The translations under genes and the position numbers were made by a program. Below the pieces are notes generated by a model. That model saw nothing but the letters and a program-made list of their open reading frames with translations, ran no database searches and was not told the DNA's origin. 64,000 bases of DNA from Amycolatopsis sp. A133. GTDB taxonomy: Bacteria > Actinomycetota > Actinomycetes > Mycobacteriales > Pseudonocardiaceae. Below are positions 9,042 to 16,878 of this stretch, piece by piece (within the stretch, counting starts at the first letter, position 1; the number at the start of each line of letters is the position of its first letter). The DNA is taken from NCBI RefSeq assembly GCF_031082405.1, contig NZ_JAVHJU010000057.1, forward strand, positions 556,864 to 620,863. Direction: 5' to 3'.

Positions 9042-9084
9042 TGGGGGCCGAGCCCCCACACCCCCGCCGGGGGCACGCCCCCGG
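9042..9084. repeat. Two adjacent G/C hairpins
   Basis: TGGGGGC-CGA-GCCCCCA (9042-9058) is followed by CCGGGGGC-AC-GCCCCCGG (9067-9084). Such stacked hairpins are frequent between actinomycete genes. Here they may back up the tRNA terminator or stop the convergent TetR transcript. Confidence 0.5.
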
Positions 9085-9142
9085 ACCCCCGCGTTCGGTC
9101 CCGTGCGTGGTGACGTGCGGCTGGGACTTTCGGTAAGCGTCT

Positions 9143-9742
9143 TTAGAGCAAGCGTCGTTGTACGACGTCCGCGATCAGCGTGTGGACCATCTTTTGCAGT
9201 TCTTTGGCTTCGGGGAGGGTTCCTCGGCGGCGGCCCGCGAACAGCAGGTGGCCTGCGCCGATCAGGGACAAGGATAGGGAATTCACCTCTGCGTCCGCGG
9301 CTATGCGGCCCTGTTCACGCTCGGCTGACAGGTAGGCCGTCAACATTTCCCGCGCTTCCGTCAAAAGTGGTAAAGCGTTGTCGTGGCGGCGTACGCGGGT
9401 GCGGAGTTCGTCGCGGAAGAACACCAAGCTCATCAGGGCCAGCGAGACCGGGTCGAACAGCTCCGTCAGTGCGTCGATCAGGTTTTCGGCCACGGTCCGC
9501 GTTCCGGCCGAGGCGTGCAAGAGGGCCGCCTGGTCGGCTGTGCGGGCGATCCGGTTGCGGACCAGTTCGGCGAGGAAGTCGTCGAAGTCGGCGAAGTGGC
9601 GGTGCAGCACGCCCTTCGCGACGTCGGCCTCGGTGGTGACCGCGCGGCTGGTCAGCGCGTTCGGGCCGTCGCGGAGCAACACCCGCTCGGCCGCCTGGAA
9701 CAGCTGCTTGCGCACGTCGCGCAGGTGAACCCCGGTCGGCAT
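9143..9742 (-). CDS. TetR-family transcriptional regulator
   Basis: The 199-residue protein is a one-component repressor. The N-terminal helix-turn-helix spans about residues 10-55 (LTSRAVTTEADVAKGVLHRHF); the rest is a helical ligand-binding domain. I prefer the ATG at 9742, which has GGAG ten bases upstream, over the ATG at 9751, where GGAG would nearly touch the start. It is divergent from a methyltransferase gene, and two palindromes lie in the 78-bp gap and over that gene's start, so it probably represses that gene and perhaps itself. The ligand is unknown. Confidence 0.9.
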   Translation of the reverse strand: MPTGVHLRDVRKQLFQAAERVLLRDGPNALTSRAVTTEADVAKGVLHRHFADFDDFLAELVRNRIARTADQAALLHASAGTRTVAENLIDALTELFDPVSLALMSLVFFRDELRTRVRRHDNALPLLTEAREMLTAYLSAEREQGRIAADAEVNSLSLSLIGAGHLLFAGRRRGTLPEAKELQKMVHTLIADVVQRRLL

Positions 9743-9793
9743 GGCGCCCATTCTCCGTTACGCCCGCCGCGAACGCCCAGCCGGTTGCCCGAG

Positions 9794-9830
9794 TGGGCAA
9801 GTGCCCATTAGAGTGGGCGCATGCCCACTC
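9794..9830. promoter_or_regulatory. Twin palindromic operator over the methyltransferase start
   Basis: Two related palindromes are seen: TGGGCA-AG-TGCCCA (9794-9807) and GAGTGGGC-GCAT-GCCCACTC (9811-9830). The ATG of the methyltransferase (9821) lies in the second. A TTGCCC hexamer at 9785-9790 and TTAGAG at 9808-9813, 17 bases apart, could form a weak promoter starting transcription near 9821, with palindrome one in the spacer. This is a probable operator of the adjacent TetR protein. Confidence 0.65.
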
Positions 9831-10603
9831 AGCCTCACGAAGCCCGCCGCATGGCCGAATCCTTCGGCATCGACGCCGAACGCTACGACCGGGCGCGGCC
9901 CGAGTATCCCGCCGAACTGGTGCACCGGGTCGTCGCCGCGAGCCCCGGTCCCGACTTCCTCGACGTCGGCTGCGGCACCGGCATCGAAGCGCGGCAGTTC
10001 CGCGCCGCGGGCCGCCGGGTGCTCGGCGTTGATCCCGATGCGCGGATGGCCGCCTTCGCGCGCCGCGGCGGGGTCGACGTCGAGGTTGCGACGTTCGAAG
10101 ACTGGGACCCGGCCGGGCGGACCTTCGACGCCGTCGTCGCCGGGCAGGCCTGGCACTGGGTCGACCCGGTCGCCGGCCCGGCCAAGGCGGCGCGGGTCCT
10201 GCGGGACCACGGGTTGCTCGCCGTGTTCGCCCACGTGTTCCAGCCGCCCGCCGAGGTCGCGGACGCCTTGGCCGCGGGCATCCGGCGCGTGCTGCCCGGT
10301 TCGCCGTTCGCGGAGGAGTCCCGGAGTGCCGCGGACCTCTACGACGTGATGTTCACCAGGTTCGCCGACGGCATCCGGGAGGCGGGCGGCTTCGGGGAGC
10401 CGGAGTGGTGGCGCTTCGCCTGGGAACGGTCCTACACGCGCGAGGAGTGGCTGGACTTCCTGCCGACGACGGGCGGCCTGACCCGGCTCGCCCCGGACGC
10501 GCTGGCGGACGTGCTCGCCGGTGTCGGTGCGGTCATTCACGGGATCGGCGGGAGCTTCGTGCTGCCGTACACAACGCTGGCGGTGGTCGCGAAGAAGGCT
10601 TGA
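9821..10603 (+). CDS. Class I SAM-dependent methyltransferase
   Basis: The 260-residue protein shows the SAM-binding motif I FLDVGCGTGIEARQF (about residues 46-60), the acidic ribose-binding residue in VLGVDPDARM, and motif IV around FDAVVAGQAWHWVDP. It resembles small-molecule methyltransferases of the UbiE/Tam group; the substrate is unknown. There is no ribosome site before the ATG and the start codon is embedded in a palindromic operator, so the mRNA may be leaderless. The divergent TetR regulator probably controls it, which suggests a detoxification or resistance role. Confidence 0.88.
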   Translation: MPTQPHEARRMAESFGIDAERYDRARPEYPAELVHRVVAASPGPDFLDVGCGTGIEARQFRAAGRRVLGVDPDARMAAFARRGGVDVEVATFEDWDPAGRTFDAVVAGQAWHWVDPVAGPAKAARVLRDHGLLAVFAHVFQPPAEVADALAAGIRRVLPGSPFAEESRSAADLYDVMFTRFADGIREAGGFGEPEWWRFAWERSYTREEWLDFLPTTGGLTRLAPDALADVLAGVGAVIHGIGGSFVLPYTTLAVVAKKA

Positions 10604-10680
10604 CAAAAAAAGTTGTCGGTGAGAAGTTGGTGCGGAGCAAGACGAACCGAACTTCCTTCGGCCCGAACCCGGGAGCAACC

Positions 10681-11238
10681 ATGTCTTTTCAGGCCTACCT
10701 CGACAACGCCGAGAAGCAGACCGGCATCACCCCGCGCGGCTTCCTCGACTTGGCGGCCGAGAAGAACCTGACGAAGGCGGGCGAGATCGTCGACTGGCTG
10801 AAGGCCGAGCACGGCCTCGGCCACGGCCACGCCACGGCGATCGCCCGGCTGGTCACGAAGGGACCCGAATTCGTCGCCGAACACCACGCGGACGGCGTGC
10901 TCCACCTCGACGCCCGGGCCGCCGGCGGTCAGCGGCGGGCCGCGGCGGCGGGTTCCGGGCGCGCCGCCGTGATGCCGGGGGAGTGCCGGGGCAGGAACGC
11001 GGCGACGGCCAGCGCGATGAGCGCGGCGGCCGACCCCATGCCCAGCACGAGCCGGAAACCGTTCTGGGACGGCAGGCTGGCGGGCCCGAACGAGATCGTC
11101 AGCCGGGCCAGGATCAGGCCCGCGGTGGCGCTGGAGACCGACGTGCCGATCGAGCGCATCAGCGTGTTGAGGCTGTTGGCCGCCGCCGTCTCCGACACCG
11201 GCACGGCGCCCATGACGAGCGCGGGCATGGCGCCGTAG
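10681..11238 (+). CDS. DUF4287 protein with antisense C-terminal tail
   Basis: The first 75 or so residues are a clear DUF4287 domain (MSFQAYLDNAEKQTG, then GEIVDWLKAEHGLGHGHATA), a small helical domain of unknown function common in actinobacteria. The ATG has a GGGAG six bases upstream. The reading frame does not stop after the domain; it continues for about 110 more residues, of which 103 codons lie antisense to the convergent MFS gene. That tail is low-complexity and looks like read-through of the MFS antisense strand, so the ancestral stop may have been lost or the record may hold a base error near 10900. Total length as read is 185 residues. Confidence 0.65.
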   Translation: MSFQAYLDNAEKQTGITPRGFLDLAAEKNLTKAGEIVDWLKAEHGLGHGHATAIARLVTKGPEFVAEHHADGVLHLDARAAGGQRRAAAAGSGRAAVMPGECRGRNAATASAMSAAADPMPSTSRKPFWDGRLAGPNEIVSRARIRPAVALETDVPIERISVLRLLAAAVSDTGTAPMTSAGMAP

Positions 11239-12380
11239 GCGAGCCCGATGCCGGCGCCGATGATGCTCGAGACCAGCACCAGGTGCCAGGTCGCGCTCAT
11301 CAGGCCGATGCCGAGGGCGTAGCCCACGGCGACGACCACCGCGCCGAGCATCAGCGTCGTCTTCGGGCCGCGCGTCGCCGTGATTCGCGCGGACACCGGC
11401 GCCAGTGCCATCATCACCAGCCCCGAAGGTGCCATCACCAGGCCGACGGCCAGCATCGACTTCCCGAGCCCGTACCCCGTGGCCGTCGGCAGCTGCAGCA
11501 GCTGCGGCAGGACCAGCGACATCGCGAACATCGCGAAGCCGAACACCGCCGACGCGATGTTCGTGAGCAGCACCTGGCGCCGCGCGGACGTCCGCAGGTC
11601 CACCAGCGGCTGCGGCGTCCGCAGCTCCCAGCGGCCCCACAGCAGCAGGACGACGACGGCGGCCGCGATCAGGCCCAGCGTCGCCGCGCTGCCCCAGCCC
11701 CAGTCGGCGCCCTTGGAGATGGCCAGCAGCAGGCACACCAGGGCGATCGAGAGCCCGGCCGCGCCCGGGACGTCGAACCGGCCGCCGGTGCGGACCGGCG
11801 ATTCGGGCACGCACGTCACGACCAGCGCGGTGACGACCACGCCGAGGCCGGCCGCGGTCCAGAACAGCGCGTGCCAGTCGGCGTTTTCGGCCAGCAGCGC
11901 CGCCGCGGGCAGGCCCAGCGCGCCGCCGACGCCGAGCGACGCGCTCATCAGTGCGGTGGCCGAACCGAGCCGCTCGGCGGGCAGCTCGTCGCGCATGATG
12001 CTGATCCCGAGCGGGATGACGCCGGCGGCGAGGCCCTGCAGGGTCCGCCCGGCCACCATCGGCACGAGGCTGTCGGAGAGCGCGCCGACGGTCGAGCCGG
12101 CGACCAGCGCGCCGAGGCTGATCAGCAGCATCCGCCGTTTCCCGTACATGTCGCCGAGCCGTCCCATGGTCGGCACCGCCACCGCGCCCGCGAGCAGGGT
12201 GGCGGTGATGGCCCAGGTCGCGTCGGCGGCGGAGGCGTGCAGCAGCCCGGGCAGCGCCGGGATCAGCGGGATGACCAGCGTCTGCATCAGCGAGACGGTG
12301 ATTCCCGCGAGGGCGAGGACCGCGACGACGAGGTTCGCGCGCGGCGACGCCTCCCCGGCGGGGGCGGATGGCTGGGGCAC
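10929..12380 (-). CDS. MFS drug exporter, DHA2 type
   Basis: The 483-residue protein is a 14-segment multidrug exporter, with GITVSLMQTLVIPLIPALP in the first segment and the cytoplasmic loop GRLGDMYGKRRMLL (motif A) after the second. I chose the GTG at 12380 because GGAGGA sits six bases upstream; the 37 residues before it are non-hydrophobic and poor. It is divergent from a cytochrome P450 gene with 137 bp between, suggesting shared control. Its 3' end lies under the read-through tail of the DUF4287 gene. Confidence 0.9.
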   Translation of the reverse strand: MPQPSAPAGEASPRANLVVAVLALAGITVSLMQTLVIPLIPALPGLLHASAADATWAITATLLAGAVAVPTMGRLGDMYGKRRMLLISLGALVAGSTVGALSDSLVPMVAGRTLQGLAAGVIPLGISIMRDELPAERLGSATALMSASLGVGGALGLPAAALLAENADWHALFWTAAGLGVVVTALVVTCVPESPVRTGGRFDVPGAAGLSIALVCLLLAISKGADWGWGSAATLGLIAAAVVVLLLWGRWELRTPQPLVDLRTSARRQVLLTNIASAVFGFAMFAMSLVLPQLLQLPTATGYGLGKSMLAVGLVMAPSGLVMMALAPVSARITATRGPKTTLMLGAVVVAVGYALGIGLMSATWHLVLVSSIIGAGIGLAYGAMPALVMGAVPVSETAAANSLNTLMRSIGTSVSSATAGLILARLTISFGPASLPSQNGFRLVLGMGSAAALIALAVAAFLPRHSPGITAARPEPAAAARR

Positions 12381-12455
12381 GAGCGGTCCTCCGGGCGGTC
12401 GAGTGGCGCAGTGGAACTGAACTGGGGGATTGAACAGTCGAATTAAATCAGTCGC

Positions 12456-12486
12456 TTGACTTAGCGTAGCAGTCTTCGGTTGACTG
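12456..12486. promoter_or_regulatory. Divergent promoter region with CAGTC/GACTG dyads
   Basis: Between the exporter and the P450 gene are a -35-like TTGACT (12456-12461) and the dyad CAGTC-N7-GACTG (12470-12486). Further CAGTC/AGTCG half-sites occur at about 12436-12454 in an AT-rich stretch. This is the likely control region for both genes; no candidate regulator is adjacent. Confidence 0.45.
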
Positions 12487-12517
12487 ATCACGAACTGACG
12501 GCCACCGCGGAGGAACG

Positions 12518-13723
12518 ATGACGAGCACCGCCGAGATCCCCGAGTTCCCGATGCCCCGTGCGGCGGGCTGCCCGTTCGACCCGCCGCCGGCCGCCCGCGC
12601 GCTGCAAGAAGAAGCTCCGCTCGCCCGCGTCCGGCTGTGGGACGGCAGCACGCCGTGGCTGGTGACCCGCTACGCCGAGCAGCGGGCGCTGCTGGCCGAT
12701 CCCCGGATCAGCGCCGACATCACCCGGCCCGGGTACCCGAGTCCCGCGCCGCTGCCGAAGGGCGGCACCGGCATCAGCTTCATCCTGATGGACAACCCCG
12801 AGCACGCGCGGCTGCGCAAGATGGTGACCGCGCCGTTCACCATCCGCCGGGTCGCCGCGATGCGCCCGGCCGTGCAGAAAATTGTCGACGACCTGATCGA
12901 CGAGCTGCTGGCCGGCCCGAAGCCGGTCGACCTCGTCGAGGCGTTCGCGCTGCCGGTGCCGTCACTGGTGATCTGCGAGCTGCTCGGGGTGCCCTACGCC
13001 GACCACGGCTTCTTCCAGGAGAACAGCAAGGTCATCATCCGTCGCGACGCGAAGCCGGAAGAGCGGGCGGCCGGGCACCAGGCACTCGTGGGTTACCTCG
13101 ACCGGCTGGTGGGGGCGAAGCTCGACCACCCCGCCGACGACCTGCTCTCCGGGCTCGCCGCCCGCGTCGGGGCGGGCGAGCTGACCCGGACCGAGGCGGC
13201 CCAGATGGGTGTGCTGCTGCTCATCGCCGGACACGAGACGACGGCGAACATGATCGCGCTGGGCACACTGGCCCTGCTGGAGCACCCGGACCAGCTGGCC
13301 CTGCTGCGCGACGGCGACGACCCGGCCCTGGCCGCGTCGGCGGTCGAAGAACTGTTGCGCTACCTGAACATCACGCACAACGGGCGCCGCCGCGTCGCGC
13401 TGGCGGACATCGAGGTCGGCGGCCGGGTGATCCGCGCGGGCGAGGGCCTGATCATGGCCAACGACATCGCCAACCGCGACCCGGAGGTCTTCCCCGGCGG
13501 CGACCGGCTGGACCTGACCCGCGACGCGCACCGGCACGTGGCCTTCGGCTTCGGCGTCCACCAGTGCCTCGGCCAGCCGCTGGCCCGGCTCGAGCTGCAG
13601 GTCGTCTACAGCACGCTGTACAAGCGGATTCCGACGCTGGCCTTGGCCACCGGCGCCGACCGGATCCCGTTCAAGCACGACGGATCCGTGTACGGCGTTT
13701 ACGAGCTGCCGGTCACCTGGTGA
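12518..13723 (+). CDS. Cytochrome P450 (CYP105/107-like)
   Basis: This 401-residue soluble haem monooxygenase has every hallmark: I-helix AGHETT for oxygen activation, K-helix EELLR, and the haem loop FGFGVHQCLGQ with the thiolate ligand Cys350. The ATG is preceded by GCGGAGGAACG, a strong ribosome site. Class I bacterial P450s need a ferredoxin and a ferredoxin reductase; neither is next to it, though a (broken) reductase lies at 61386-62590. The divergent DHA2 exporter suggests a modify-and-export pair for a xenobiotic, but no biosynthetic cluster surrounds it. Subfamily and substrate are not determinable here. Confidence 0.93.
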   Translation: MTSTAEIPEFPMPRAAGCPFDPPPAARALQEEAPLARVRLWDGSTPWLVTRYAEQRALLADPRISADITRPGYPSPAPLPKGGTGISFILMDNPEHARLRKMVTAPFTIRRVAAMRPAVQKIVDDLIDELLAGPKPVDLVEAFALPVPSLVICELLGVPYADHGFFQENSKVIIRRDAKPEERAAGHQALVGYLDRLVGAKLDHPADDLLSGLAARVGAGELTRTEAAQMGVLLLIAGHETTANMIALGTLALLEHPDQLALLRDGDDPALAASAVEELLRYLNITHNGRRRVALADIEVGGRVIRAGEGLIMANDIANRDPEVFPGGDRLDLTRDAHRHVAFGFGVHQCLGQPLARLELQVVYSTLYKRIPTLALATGADRIPFKHDGSVYGVYELPVTW

Positions 13724-13729
13724 GGCGGC

Positions 13730-14389
13730 TCAGACGCTGCGCAGCACCGACACGACCGCGCCGAGGATCACCGCGCGGTCGCCGTCGATGACGTCGTAGG
13801 CCGGGTTGCGGGGCTCGAGGTACACGTGCCCGTTGCGGCGGCGGTACACCTTGACCGTCGCCTCTTCGTCGATCATCGCGGCGACGATCTGGCCCGAGTG
13901 GGCTTCGGACTGCTGCTTGACCACGACGATGTCGCCGTCGCAGATGGCCGCGTCGATCATCGAGTCGCCGCGGACGCGCAGCCCGAACACCGTGCCGCGG
14001 CCGGTGAGGTCGCGCGGCAGCTTGAGGACGTCGTCGGTGTGCTCGATCGCCGAGATCGGTGTGCCGGCGGCGATGTCGCCGACGACGGGCACCGTCACCG
14101 AGTCGCCGTCACCGGCGGAACCGGAACCGGAGCCGTGCAGGAAGGCGCGCACGTCGATCGGGCGCGAGACCCCGCTGCCGCGGCGCAGGAAGCCCTTGTC
14201 TTCGAGGCTCGCCAGGTGCTTCGACACCGACGACGTCGACTGCAGGCCGACCGCTTCGCCGAGTTCCCGCGTGCTGGGGGAGTACCCGTGCTGGACCACC
14301 CAGTCCCGGATCGCGAGCAGGATCTTCTGCTGCCGTTCCGGCAGGGCCGCGGCGTCGAGGTGCTCGAACGTGTCGTCGTAGGTGGTCAC
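13730..14389 (-). CDS. lexA: SOS repressor LexA
   Basis: LexA represses DNA-repair genes and cleaves itself when RecA is activated. The 219-residue protein has an N-terminal winged helix (about 18-75, with SPSTRELGEAVGLQSTSSV as the recognition region), the Ala108-Gly109 cleavage site in DIAAGTP, Ser143 in GDSMID and Lys180 in ATVKVYRR. Length and residues match a functional repressor. I chose the GTG at 14389, with AGGA upstream; the longer open frame lacks homology. The upstream region to 14530 shows no GAAC-N4-GTTC box, so autoregulation is not evident. Its neighbour, the divergent LPMO gene, is functionally unrelated. Confidence 0.96.
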   Translation of the reverse strand: MTTYDDTFEHLDAAALPERQQKILLAIRDWVVQHGYSPSTRELGEAVGLQSTSSVSKHLASLEDKGFLRRGSGVSRPIDVRAFLHGSGSGSAGDGDSVTVPVVGDIAAGTPISAIEHTDDVLKLPRDLTGRGTVFGLRVRGDSMIDAAICDGDIVVVKQQSEAHSGQIVAAMIDEEATVKVYRRRNGHVYLEPRNPAYDVIDGDRAVILGAVVSVLRSV

Positions 14390-14512
14390 CGGCGTGATCC
14401 TAGAGGCACGCGCCCCGCGCGCGACGGGCGGTCTCGCCGCCGGGGTCCCGCTGACCGGAACAAAGCGTGACAGTTGGCGCCTTACCAACATCAACCGTGA
14501 CTTGGCCAGCCG

Positions 14513-14549
14513 TTGACCTGGGTAACGAATCGACGTATGGTCTAGACCA
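14513..14549 (+). promoter_or_regulatory. LPMO promoter with DasR operator (dre)
   Basis: A -35 TTGACC (14513-14518) and -10 TATGGT (14536-14541) are 17 bp apart. The -10 overlaps the perfect palindrome TGGTCTAGACCA (14538-14549), which equals the core of the DasR-responsive element known from Streptomyces chitin genes. DasR is a GntR repressor released by phosphorylated amino sugars, so the site predicts induction on chitin. Confidence 0.85.
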
Positions 14550-14663
14550 CAATTTTCCTTCGCTCGTAACCCTTCCCGTCGCGGCGGACCTCCCGTGGAG
14601 GCCGGGGCCGCGGCCTCGCCGTGCCCGGCGGCGGGAGGCGAGCCTGTCCCCGAAGGAGCTGGT

Positions 14664-15176
14664 ATGAACCGCAAACTGGTGGCGGCCGCGGTGGGTGCTC
14701 TCCTGGCCCCGGTGCTGGTGGTCCTCAACCCCGCCGGGATCGCGAGCGCGCACGGCTACGTCAGCTCGCCGGCCAGCCGGCAGGCGCAGTGCGCCCAGCA
14801 CATCGTGCAGTGCGGGCAGGTCCAGTACGAACCCCAGAGCGTCGAAGGGCCCAAGGGCCTGCGGTCCTGCAACGGCGGCGTGGCCCAGTTCGCCGAGCTC
14901 AACGACAACAACAAGGGCTGGCGCGCCGCCTCGGTGGGCCGGACGGTGACCTTCACCTGGACGTTCACCGCCCGCCACCGCACGTCGAACTACCAGTACT
15001 TCATCGGCGGCACGAAGATCGCGGAGGTGAGCGGCAACGACCAGCAGCCGCCGGCGACGGTGGCGCACCAGGTGAACCTGGGCAGCCGCACGGGCCGCCA
15101 GACGGTGCTGGCGGTGTGGAACATCGCCGACACGGCGAACGCGTTCTACGCCTGCATCGACCTGCAGGTGAGCTGA
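14664..15176 (+). CDS. Secreted lytic polysaccharide monooxygenase (AA10)
   Basis: This copper enzyme oxidatively cleaves crystalline chitin or cellulose outside the cell. The 170-residue protein has a signal peptide cut after ASA, leaving His30 as the mature N-terminus (HGYVSSPASR); His105 (TARHRTSNY) completes the histidine brace and Phe161 (NAFYAC) is the likely axial residue. Two disulfide pairs are plausible. It is a bare catalytic domain without a binding module. The ATG follows AAGGAG. The DasR site over its promoter argues for chitin as the physiological substrate, and it would feed the dasABCD-like operon at 42046-46600. Confidence 0.94.
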   Translation: MNRKLVAAAVGALLAPVLVVLNPAGIASAHGYVSSPASRQAQCAQHIVQCGQVQYEPQSVEGPKGLRSCNGGVAQFAELNDNNKGWRAASVGRTVTFTWTFTARHRTSNYQYFIGGTKIAEVSGNDQQPPATVAHQVNLGSRTGRQTVLAVWNIADTANAFYACIDLQVS

Positions 15177-15179
15177 ACC

Positions 15180-15220
15180 CGGTGCGGGCCCGGGAGCGCG
15201 CGGCTCCCGGGCCCGCACCG
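15180..15220. terminator. Bidirectional terminator hairpin
   Basis: A perfect 18-bp stem (left arm 15180-15197, right arm 15203-15220) with a GCGCG loop lies between the convergent LPMO and STAND genes. It starts four bases after the LPMO stop. No T-run follows, as is usual in actinomycetes. Confidence 0.8.
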
Positions 15221-15245
15221 TCCACTGTGGCCGGTGCGGGCCGTG

Positions 15246-16730
15246 TCACCCCCTCGACGACACGGTCCGCCCGGCCTTTCTCGCGGTGGCGAACCGCCTG
15301 CGCAGCTCGACCACTTCCGTCAGCGCGGCCAATGCTTCGTCCTGGCGCCCCGTGGTGCAGAGCAGCACGGCGTGGTTGCCGAGACTGCCGGCCAGCATCC
15401 TCAGCACGGCGGCGGTCGGCACCCCGGGCTGCCCCCGCTCGTCGTCGTGCGGACGGCGGAGCTGCACGGCCTCGGCACTGGCCTTGACCGCTTCTTCGCC
15501 GAACCCGAGGTCGAGCAGCTGGAGCGACTTGGTCACCAGGCATTCGGCGAGCGGCCCGGCCCGGTAGAAACCGGGGGTCTGCCGGTCGAGCTGCCGGTAG
15601 ACGGCCTCCGCGTCGGTGATCGCCGACAGCGCGTCTTCCGGACGGCCCAGCTCGTTGAGCTGGTGCGCCTGCTGCACCAGCCTGGAGGCCAGTTCGAACA
15701 GCTCGACGTCCGGGTGGTGTTCGCCGAGGATGGCGGCCAGACCGGACGTCCGGTCGTGGTTCGCCGGGGACGACGCCACGAACTCGCGGAGTTCCTCCGT
15801 CAGCTCACGCAGGCCGCGATCGGGGTGCGCGGCCGCCCGCGCGGCGACCGCCCCCAGCACCAGGGGCAACCCGCGGCAGAAGCCGAGGAGCTCGTCCGCT
15901 CCGTCGGCGCTCGCCCGGCGCGGTCCGATCGCGGCGGCCAGGATCTCCCGGGCCTCGGTGTCCGGCATCGGCCCGAGGGTCAGGCTTTCCGCGCCGGAGC
16001 CGATGACCAGGCCGTTGAGCCGGTGCCGGCTGGTGACCACGACGGCGCACCCGGGACTCCGCGGCAGCAAGGGCTGCACCTGCTGGGAATCCCGGGCGTT
16101 GTCGAGCACGACGAGCAGGCGCTTCCCGGCCACGGCACCGCGGTAGAGCGCGGCCCGCGCTTCGACGTCCCCGGGCACCTCCTGGGGGGTGAACCCCAGG
16201 GCGAACAGGAATTGGCTCAGCACGTCGGCCGGCGCTTGCGCACCGGCGTTCGTGCCGAACCCCCGCAGACCGGCGTACAGCTGCCCGTCGGGGAACTGCG
16301 CGCTGTGCCCGGCGGCCCACCGGAGGACGAGGAACGTCTTGCCGACGCCGCGGGGACCGTCCACCACGACGATCCCGCGGGCCGTCCCGGCCAGTTTCGC
16401 CGTCAGCTCGCCGAGTTCCGCCGCCCGGCCGGCGAACGGTTCCGGGTCGAGCGGGAGCTGCCGCGGCGGCGCGACCGCGCGCCCGGCGCCCGGCTGCTGC
16501 TCCGCCGCCGGATCGGCGGCCATCGCCCGCAGCTGTTCGCACTCGTCGGTGGTCAAGCCGAGGGCCTGCGCCACCCGTTTCACGGACGGCCCGTGCGCCT
16601 GCGGCCGGTGACCGGTTTCCCACCGCCGGATGGTGCGGATCGAGACGCCGGCGACGTCGGCCAGGTGCTCCTGGGTGAAGCCGGCCCGGGTCCGGTACCG
16701 GCGAAGCAGTGCCCCCCATTGCTCGGTCAA
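15246..16730 (-). CDS. XRE-HTH NB-ARC (STAND) regulator with helical repeats
   Basis: The 494-residue protein joins an XRE helix-turn-helix (about residues 5-65, TQEHLADVAGVSIRTIRRWE), a STAND/NB-ARC ATPase (Walker A GPRGVGKT at 125-132; Walker B LLVVLDN near 205-211) and a C-terminal stretch with TPR-like helices (HQLNELGRPEDALSAI, GRQDEALAALTEVVEL). This layout matches signal-responsive regulators that oligomerise on a ligand. The start is a TTG with GGGAGG five bases upstream. It is followed upstream on the same strand by a second STAND protein, 148 bp away, so the two may be co-transcribed. Target genes are unknown; antibiotic-type pathway regulation or a conflict role are both possible. 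Confidence 0.85.
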   Translation of the reverse strand: MTEQWGALLRRYRTRAGFTQEHLADVAGVSIRTIRRWETGHRPQAHGPSVKRVAQALGLTTDECEQLRAMAADPAAEQQPGAGRAVAPPRQLPLDPEPFAGRAAELGELTAKLAGTARGIVVVDGPRGVGKTFLVLRWAAGHSAQFPDGQLYAGLRGFGTNAGAQAPADVLSQFLFALGFTPQEVPGDVEARAALYRGAVAGKRLLVVLDNARDSQQVQPLLPRSPGCAVVVTSRHRLNGLVIGSGAESLTLGPMPDTEAREILAAAIGPRRASADGADELLGFCRGLPLVLGAVAARAAAHPDRGLRELTEELREFVASSPANHDRTSGLAAILGEHHPDVELFELASRLVQQAHQLNELGRPEDALSAITDAEAVYRQLDRQTPGFYRAGPLAECLVTKSLQLLDLGFGEEAVKASAEAVQLRRPHDDERGQPGVPTAAVLRMLAGSLGNHAVLLCTTGRQDEALAALTEVVELRRRFATARKAGRTVSSRG

Positions 16731-16878
16731 CCGACCTCCCCGTTCGTCCGGCAGTCCGCTGCGCTGACGCGGGTTCCATGATGCCGGGGGAGCACCGCCG
16801 GAGACCAGGTCGCCGACCGGTCACCCGTGGCCGGTCGGGGGTGACCGGATCGATGCGGGCGGTGACCGCCCGGACGGC

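Noticed and set aside
12456..13723. P450/exporter pair as part of a secondary-metabolite cluster
   Set aside because: Flanking genes are lexA, DUF4287 and a lone methyltransferase; no synthase or tailoring set is present.
14390..14530. SOS box upstream of lexA
   Set aside because: No GAAC-N4-GTTC-type site is present; only a TCGAAC half-site occurs inside the gene.
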